In this document: positions 60,019-64,000 of the stretch, piece after piece | How the letters are laid out: each line of letters starts with the position of its first letter | Numbering within the stretch: the stretch's first letter is position 1 | Source: Mycobacterium asiaticum DSM 44297 | GTDB lineage: Bacteria > Actinomycetota > Actinomycetes > Mycobacteriales > Mycobacteriaceae | Length of the DNA stretch: 64,000 nt | NCBI RefSeq assembly: GCF_000613245.1 | Contig: NZ_HG964936.1 | Location: forward strand, 318,521 to 382,520 | Reading direction: 5' to 3' | Notes under the pieces: generated by a model | Told to the model about the DNA's origin: nothing | The model's input: only the letters and a program-made list of their open reading frames with translations | Database searches by the model: none | Position numbers and translations under genes: made by a program

Positions 60019-61131
60019 GTGAAAGTGGATTCGTCGAACGGGGGGCCCAGCGGCGGCGACACCGTGCACTACCCAAAGGTAGTGCTGGTTACCGGTGCCT
60101 GCCGTTTCCTCGGCGGCTACCTGGTCGCCCGCCTGGTACAGAACTCACTGATCAACCGCGTCATCGCGGTGGACGCCATCGCGCCCAGCAAGGACATGCT
60201 GCGCCGCATGGGCCGAGCCGAGTTCGTTCGCGCCGACATCCGGAATCCGTTTATCGCCAAGGTGATTCGCAATGGCGAGGTCGACACCGTGGTGCACGCC
60301 GCGGCGGCGTCCTACGCGCCGCGATCCGGCGGTACCGCGGCGCTCAAGGAACTCAACGTGATGGGTGCGATGCAGTTGTTCGCCGCCTGTCAGAAGGCGC
60401 CTTCGGTGCGCCGCGTGGTGCTGAAGTCGACGTCGGAGGTCTACGGGTCGAGTGCGCACGATCCGGTGATGTTCACCGAGGACAGCAGTAGCCGCCGGCC
60501 GTTCCGGGAAGGGTTTGCCAAGGACAGCCTGGACATCGAGGGTTACGTGCGTGGTCTGGGCCGGCGTCGGCCCGATATCGCGGTGACCATCCTGCGGCTG
60601 GCGAACATGATCGGCCCGGCGATGGACACCTCCCTGTCCCGGTATCTCGCGGGGCCATTGGTGCCAACGATGTTCGGCCGCGACGCACGGCTGCAACTGC
60701 TGCACGAACAAGATGCGCTGGGTGCGCTGGAGCGCGCGGCGATGGCGGGTAAGGCCGGAACATTTAACGTCGGCGCAAACGGAATCATCATGCTATCCCA
60801 GGCAATTCGTCGCGCCGGCCGAATTCCGTTGCCAGTGCCCAGTTTTGGCGTATGGGCACTGGATTCGCTGAGACGGGCTAATCGTTACAATGAGATCAAT
60901 CGAGAGCAATTTGCATACTTGAGTTATGGCCGCGTGATGGACACCACCAGAATGGTTTCCGAACTTGGTTATCAACCAAAGTGGTCTACTGCAGAGGCTT
61001 TTGACGATTATGTTCGCGGCCGCGGGCTGACTCCCATTATCGATCCAGATCGGGTACGCTCCTGGGAGGGTCGTGCCATAGCGGTGGCGCAGCGCTGGGG
61101 TAGCCGAAATCCAATTCCGTGGTCGGGCTGA
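60019..61131 (+). CDS. galE2: NAD-dependent epimerase/dehydratase family protein (GalE2-like)
   Basis: 370 residues from GTG 60019. Extended-SDR Rossmann start VVLVTGACRFLGGYLVARL and central STSEVYGSS. The catalytic YxxxK is replaced: the equivalent stretch reads GFAKDSLDIEG, so the tyrosine is phenylalanine and the lysine is lost. It is thus probably not a normal epimerase. Last third of the gene is noticeably AT-richer than its neighbours. Confidence 0.85.
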   Translation: MKVDSSNGGPSGGDTVHYPKVVLVTGACRFLGGYLVARLVQNSLINRVIAVDAIAPSKDMLRRMGRAEFVRADIRNPFIAKVIRNGEVDTVVHAAAASYAPRSGGTAALKELNVMGAMQLFAACQKAPSVRRVVLKSTSEVYGSSAHDPVMFTEDSSSRRPFREGFAKDSLDIEGYVRGLGRRRPDIAVTILRLANMIGPAMDTSLSRYLAGPLVPTMFGRDARLQLLHEQDALGALERAAMAGKAGTFNVGANGIIMLSQAIRRAGRIPLPVPSFGVWALDSLRRANRYNEINREQFAYLSYGRVMDTTRMVSELGYQPKWSTAEAFDDYVRGRGLTPIIDPDRVRSWEGRAIAVAQRWGSRNPIPWSG

Positions 61132-61150
61132 GATAGATTTGGATAGAAAC

Positions 61151-62218
61151 GTGGCGGGTGAGTCCAGAGCGAATGTCATTCCCCTGCACACTAATCGGGG
61201 ACGGGTAGCGGCGCGGCGCCGTGCCGGTCAGCGCTCGGACGCGTCTCGTCAGCACCCCTCACTACTTTCCGATCCGAGCGGTCGCGCGTCGGCCGAAGAG
61301 ATCGCCGCCGTCGTCCGCGAGATCGATGAACACCGTCGAGCGGCGGGCGCGTCGTCGACGGCCGAAGCACCGCTCAACGACCTCGCTCAGCGCGTCGCCG
61401 CGGTGGCCGGATTTCTCCGGCAGCGGTTGACCGGCGATTACTCCGTCGACGAATTCGGCTTCGATCCGCATTTCAACGACGCGATCGTTCGGCCTTTGCT
61501 GAGGTTTTTCTTCAATTCCTGGTTCCGGGTTGAGGTCAGCGGCGTCGAGAACATTCCTTCCGACGGCGCGGCCTTGGTGGTGGCGAATCACGCCGGGGTG
61601 CTGCCGTTCGACGGCCTGATGCTGTCGGTGGCGGTGCACGACGAGCACCCTGCCCAGCGGGACCTGCGGCTGCTGGCCGCCGATATGGTGTTCGACCTGC
61701 CGGTGGTGGGTTCGACGGCCCGCAAGGCCGGTCACACCATGGCCTGCACCGCCGACGCGCACCGGTTGCTGGCCTCAGGAGAGCTCACCGCGGTCTTCCC
61801 GGAGGGTTACAAGGGTCTGGGCAAGAAGTTCGAAGATCGCTACCGGCTGCAGCGGTTCGGCCGGGGCGGATTCGTTTCGGCGGCGCTGCGCACCAAGGCG
61901 CCGATCGTGCCGTGTTCGATCATCGGTTCCGAAGAGATCTATCCGATGCTGGCCGACGTGAAGTTGCTGGCGCGGCTGTTCGGGCTGCCGTACTTCCCGG
62001 TGACTCCGCTGTTTCCGTTGGCCGGCCCCGCCGGGTTGGTGCCGTTGCCGTCGAAGTGGCGTATCGCGTTCGGAGAGCCGATCCCTACGGCTGACTATTC
62101 GCCCAGTGACGCCGAGGACCCGATGGTCACCTTCGAGCTGACCGATCAGGTGCGCGAGACCATTCAGCAGACCCTGTACCGGCTGCTGGCCGGTCGCCGC
62201 AACATCTTCTTCGGCTAG
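61151..62218 (+). CDS. PlsC-like acyltransferase family protein (Rv0502-like)
   Basis: 355 residues from GTG 61151 (MAGESRANVIPLHTNRG), agreeing with the M. tuberculosis N-terminus; a TTG at 61139 is possible. Disordered, arginine-rich first 70 residues, then the acyltransferase domain with NHAGVLPFD in place of the classical NHx4D and FPEGYKG as the second block. It would attach acyl chains to a phospholipid or lysolipid. Ends before a TRIT-like hairpin. Confidence 0.88.
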   Translation: MAGESRANVIPLHTNRGRVAARRRAGQRSDASRQHPSLLSDPSGRASAEEIAAVVREIDEHRRAAGASSTAEAPLNDLAQRVAAVAGFLRQRLTGDYSVDEFGFDPHFNDAIVRPLLRFFFNSWFRVEVSGVENIPSDGAALVVANHAGVLPFDGLMLSVAVHDEHPAQRDLRLLAADMVFDLPVVGSTARKAGHTMACTADAHRLLASGELTAVFPEGYKGLGKKFEDRYRLQRFGRGGFVSAALRTKAPIVPCSIIGSEEIYPMLADVKLLARLFGLPYFPVTPLFPLAGPAGLVPLPSKWRIAFGEPIPTADYSPSDAEDPMVTFELTDQVRETIQQTLYRLLAGRRNIFFG

Positions 62219-62238
62219 GACCATCGGGCCGCTACGCC

Positions 62239-62300
62239 CGCGAGCAGACACTTAAGCCCCCGTTTCCGCAGGAAATCGGGGGCTTAAGCGTCTGCTCGCG
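62239..62300. terminator. TRIT-like hairpin between convergent genes
   Basis: A near-perfect stem of about 25 bp (one A-C mismatch) opens with CGCGAGCAGAC; the upper stem is CTTAAGCCCCCG. It lies between the stops of the acyltransferase (62218) and cmaA2 (62313) and can end transcription on both strands. Confidence 0.8.
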
Positions 62301-62312
62301 CAGGAAGTCGCG

Positions 62313-63227
62313 CTACTTGACCAGGGTGAACTGACAGACGTTGGTGTAGCCGTCACGGAACAGGTCCGAGCAGCCGCGCAGGTACTTCATAAAGGTCTCG
62401 TACTCCTGCTCGCCCTTGAGCTCGATGGCCTTTTCCTTCTGCGCTTCCAGGGCGTCGGCCCAGGCGTTCAAGGTGGGAACGTAGTTCTTGCCGATGAAGT
62501 GGTGACGCTCGATCTTGAAGCCCGCCTCGGTGGCGTACCGGTCGACCTGCTCGACCTGGGGCAGCTTCCCGCCGGGGTAGATCTCCCGCAGGATGAAGCT
62601 GATGAAGCGCAAGAGGCTCATCGTCGTCTTGAGGCCCAGCGCCTTCCCCTCTTCGGCGGTGGGCACCACGATGGAGTGCAGCAGGAAGCGGCCGTCATCG
62701 GGCAGCAAGCTGTAGTACTTCTTGAAGAAGGTGGCGTAGCGCTCGTAGCCCGCGTCGCCGGCCCCGTCGGCGAAGTGCTCGAACGCGCCGAGTGAGACGA
62801 TGCGGTCGACGGGCTCGTCGAACAACTCCCAGCCCTGCAGCCGCACCTCTTTGCGACGCGGGCTGTCCATCTCGGCGAACTTCTGCTCGCAGTGCGCCAG
62901 CTGGTTCTCGCTGAGCGTCAGGCCGATGACGTTGACGTCGTAGTGCTCGACGGCGTGCCGCATGGTGGAGCCCCAGCCGGAGCCGATGTCCAGCAGTGTC
63001 ATGCCGGGCTCGAGGTTCAGCTTGTCCAGCGCCAGCTTGCGCTTGGCGAACTGGGCCTCTTCCAAGGTCTTGGACTGCGGCTCATCGATGTTCGGATTCT
63101 CATCGAAATAGGCGCAGCTGTAAGTCATCGACGGGTCGAGCCACAGCTTGAAGAACTCATTGGACCGGTCGTAGTGCGACTGCACGTCCTCCACCGGAGG
63201 CTGAAGTTGGGTGCCTTCTGATGTCAT
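62313..63227 (-). CDS. cmaA2: mycolic acid cyclopropane synthase CmaA2
   Basis: 304 residues. SAM motif [12 protein letters not shown] (serine for the usual cysteine), [20 protein letters not shown] typical of CmaA2/MmaA2, [20 protein letters not shown] at the end. An extra stretch of about 7 residues ([10 protein letters not shown]) lies after the CAYFDE segment. In M. tuberculosis CmaA2 forms trans-cyclopropanes. Named from position between Rv0502 and Rv0504c and from similarity; exact modification cannot be read. Confidence 0.88.
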   Translation of the reverse strand: MTSEGTQLQPPVEDVQSHYDRSNEFFKLWLDPSMTYSCAYFDENPNIDEPQSKTLEEAQFAKRKLALDKLNLEPGMTLLDIGSGWGSTMRHAVEHYDVNVIGLTLSENQLAHCEQKFAEMDSPRRKEVRLQGWELFDEPVDRIVSLGAFEHFADGAGDAGYERYATFFKKYYSLLPDDGRFLLHSIVVPTAEEGKALGLKTTMSLLRFISFILREIYPGGKLPQVEQVDRYATEAGFKIERHHFIGKNYVPTLNAWADALEAQKEKAIELKGEQEYETFMKYLRGCSDLFRDGYTNVCQFTLVK

Positions 63228-63250
63228 TAAATCGACGCTACCTGCTCTGT

Positions 63251-63751
63251 TTAGATGGATGCAATTGCCGCGACCGTCGCCTCGGCGTCGGATTCGTGAC
63301 GCGCGGCTTCCCCCAGCATCGTGACCACACTGGTGATAACGGGCTTGCCTTCGGCGTCGGTCACTTCACTTCGGATTTCGGCTAGGACCGTCCCGTGGGA
63401 TTGGATCACCGAATCCAAGTACGTGTCGAAGTGTAGCTTGTCTCCGACCAGGATCGGCCGGTGGAACAGGAATTTCTGGTCCCGGTGCATGACCCGTGCG
63501 ATGTTGATCGGGATGCTGAATTTGGTGAAGATCTCCAGCTGCACCCGCCGCCCCGCGATGGCCAGGAACGTCAACGGCGCCACCAGCGACGGATACCCCG
63601 CTTCTGCGGCGGCGTCTTCGTCGTTGTGGATCGGGTGATCGTTCTGGATCGACGCGGCGAATTCGCGAATCTTTTCGCGACCGACCAGGAAGTAATCTTC
63701 CTGCCGGTAGTGCTTACCGATGATTCCTTCGGCTCCCTGGGGAACTGTCAT
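63251..63751 (-). CDS. HadA-like dehydratase (UPF0336, Rv0504c-like)
   Basis: 166 residues from ATG 63751, the same as M. tuberculosis. FAS1-like MaoC hotdog: [31 protein letters not shown] and [18 protein letters not shown]. Homologous to HadA and HadC of the mycolate FAS-II dehydratase, and likely helper of fatty-acid elongation. Start M6 of the longer frame is preferred by length. Confidence 0.9.
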   Translation of the reverse strand: MTVPQGAEGIIGKHYRQEDYFLVGREKIREFAASIQNDHPIHNDEDAAAEAGYPSLVAPLTFLAIAGRRVQLEIFTKFSIPINIARVMHRDQKFLFHRPILVGDKLHFDTYLDSVIQSHGTVLAEIRSEVTDAEGKPVITSVVTMLGEAARHESDAEATVAAIASI

Positions 63752-63794
63752 GGCGCCGCTTTCCACTCGAATAGATGCTCAGCGGCGCAGCTTA

Positions 63795-64000
63795 TCAGCG
63801 GGATTGCCGTCGGGACGCCAGCGCCGCCAGCGCGCCGCCGGCCGCGCCCAGGGCCAGCGCCGACGGCACCCCGATCCGAGCGGCCTTGCGAGCGGTCCGG
63901 AAATCGCGGATTTCCCAGCCTCGCTCGCGGGCCAGACTGCGCAACCGCGCATCGGGGTTGATGGCCACCGCGGTGCCGACCAGCGACAGCATCGGGACGT
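63795..64000 (-). CDS. serB1: HAD-family phosphatase, SerB1-like, C-terminal end only (5' end outside window)
   Basis: The visible 68 or so residues include [34 protein letters not shown], the final blocks of HAD-IB phosphatases (motif ending VNPD), and a hydrophobic tail ([19 protein letters not shown]). The rest of the protein lies past the right edge. Matches Rv0505c by position. Confidence 0.82.
   Translation of the reverse strand, partial: VPMLSLVGTAVAINPDARLRSLARERGWEIRDFRTARKAARIGVPSALALGAAGGALAALASRRQSR

Overview
The window is chromosomal DNA of a slow-growing, non-tuberculous Mycobacterium. The evidence is high GC, a PPE-MPTR gene, mycolate cyclopropane synthases, mycothiol synthesis (mshA), hbhA, senX3-regX3 and MmpS/MmpL pairs. 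The gene order also follows the M. tuberculosis segment Rv0442c to Rv0505c almost gene for gene. Gene names below rest on my memory of that genome and on visible motifs; no database search was run.

Layout. 1-6.5 kb: 5' part of a PPE10-like gene, an inserted D-aminoacylase-like amidohydrolase and VOC protein, a DinB-like protein, then the SigK locus (rskA, sigK, DUF1365). The SigK locus lacks Rv0446c, ufaA1 and Rv0449c but keeps a textbook-looking SigK promoter. 6.5-16 kb: an iron and siderophore export island. mmpS4-mmpL4 and a second mmpS-mmpL pair are arranged divergently around a TetR gene, with IdeR-like boxes and a 23-bp tandem repeat in the control region. Downstream are a small zinc-ribbon-like protein, an Rv0455c (siderophore secretion) homolog and a tiny secreted four-cysteine protein. 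16-25 kb: echA2, DedA and DUF2254 membrane proteins, a prolyl oligopeptidase, the aldehyde dehydrogenase-DUF779 pair and two small membrane proteins.

24-31.6 kb is a central-carbon block: lpdC behind a 56-bp tandem repeat, ramB with putative operators, an acyl-ACP thioesterase, icl1 and fadB2. 31.6-45 kb: pcaA (umaA is absent), a TetR, DUF445, an XRE regulator, hbhA, deoC, a frameshifted DUF2993 gene, a nitrilase, murB, the L,D-transpeptidase lipoprotein lprQ, an SDR and an ROK regulator. 45-50 kb: mshA, a YbjN protein, gpm1 and senX3-regX3, which are directly overlapping with no MIRU between them.

50-64 kb: a three-gene GMC oxidoreductase operon beside a FadR-type regulator with a palindrome over its start codon, ppx1, Rv0497 to Rv0499 homologs, proC, a BldC-like DNA-binding protein, the 33-residue ribosomal protein bS22, galE2, a PlsC-like acyltransferase, cmaA2, a HadA-like dehydratase and the C-terminal end of a SerB-like phosphatase.

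Relative to M. tuberculosis the window lacks PPE11, mazEF1, umaA, Rv0471c, Rv0488 and most of the SigK operon. It gains the amidohydrolase-VOC pair, the second MmpS-MmpL pair, the small secreted protein and the DedA-DUF2254 pair. Three long hairpins share the arm GAGCAGAC and look like the mycobacterial TRIT terminator family.
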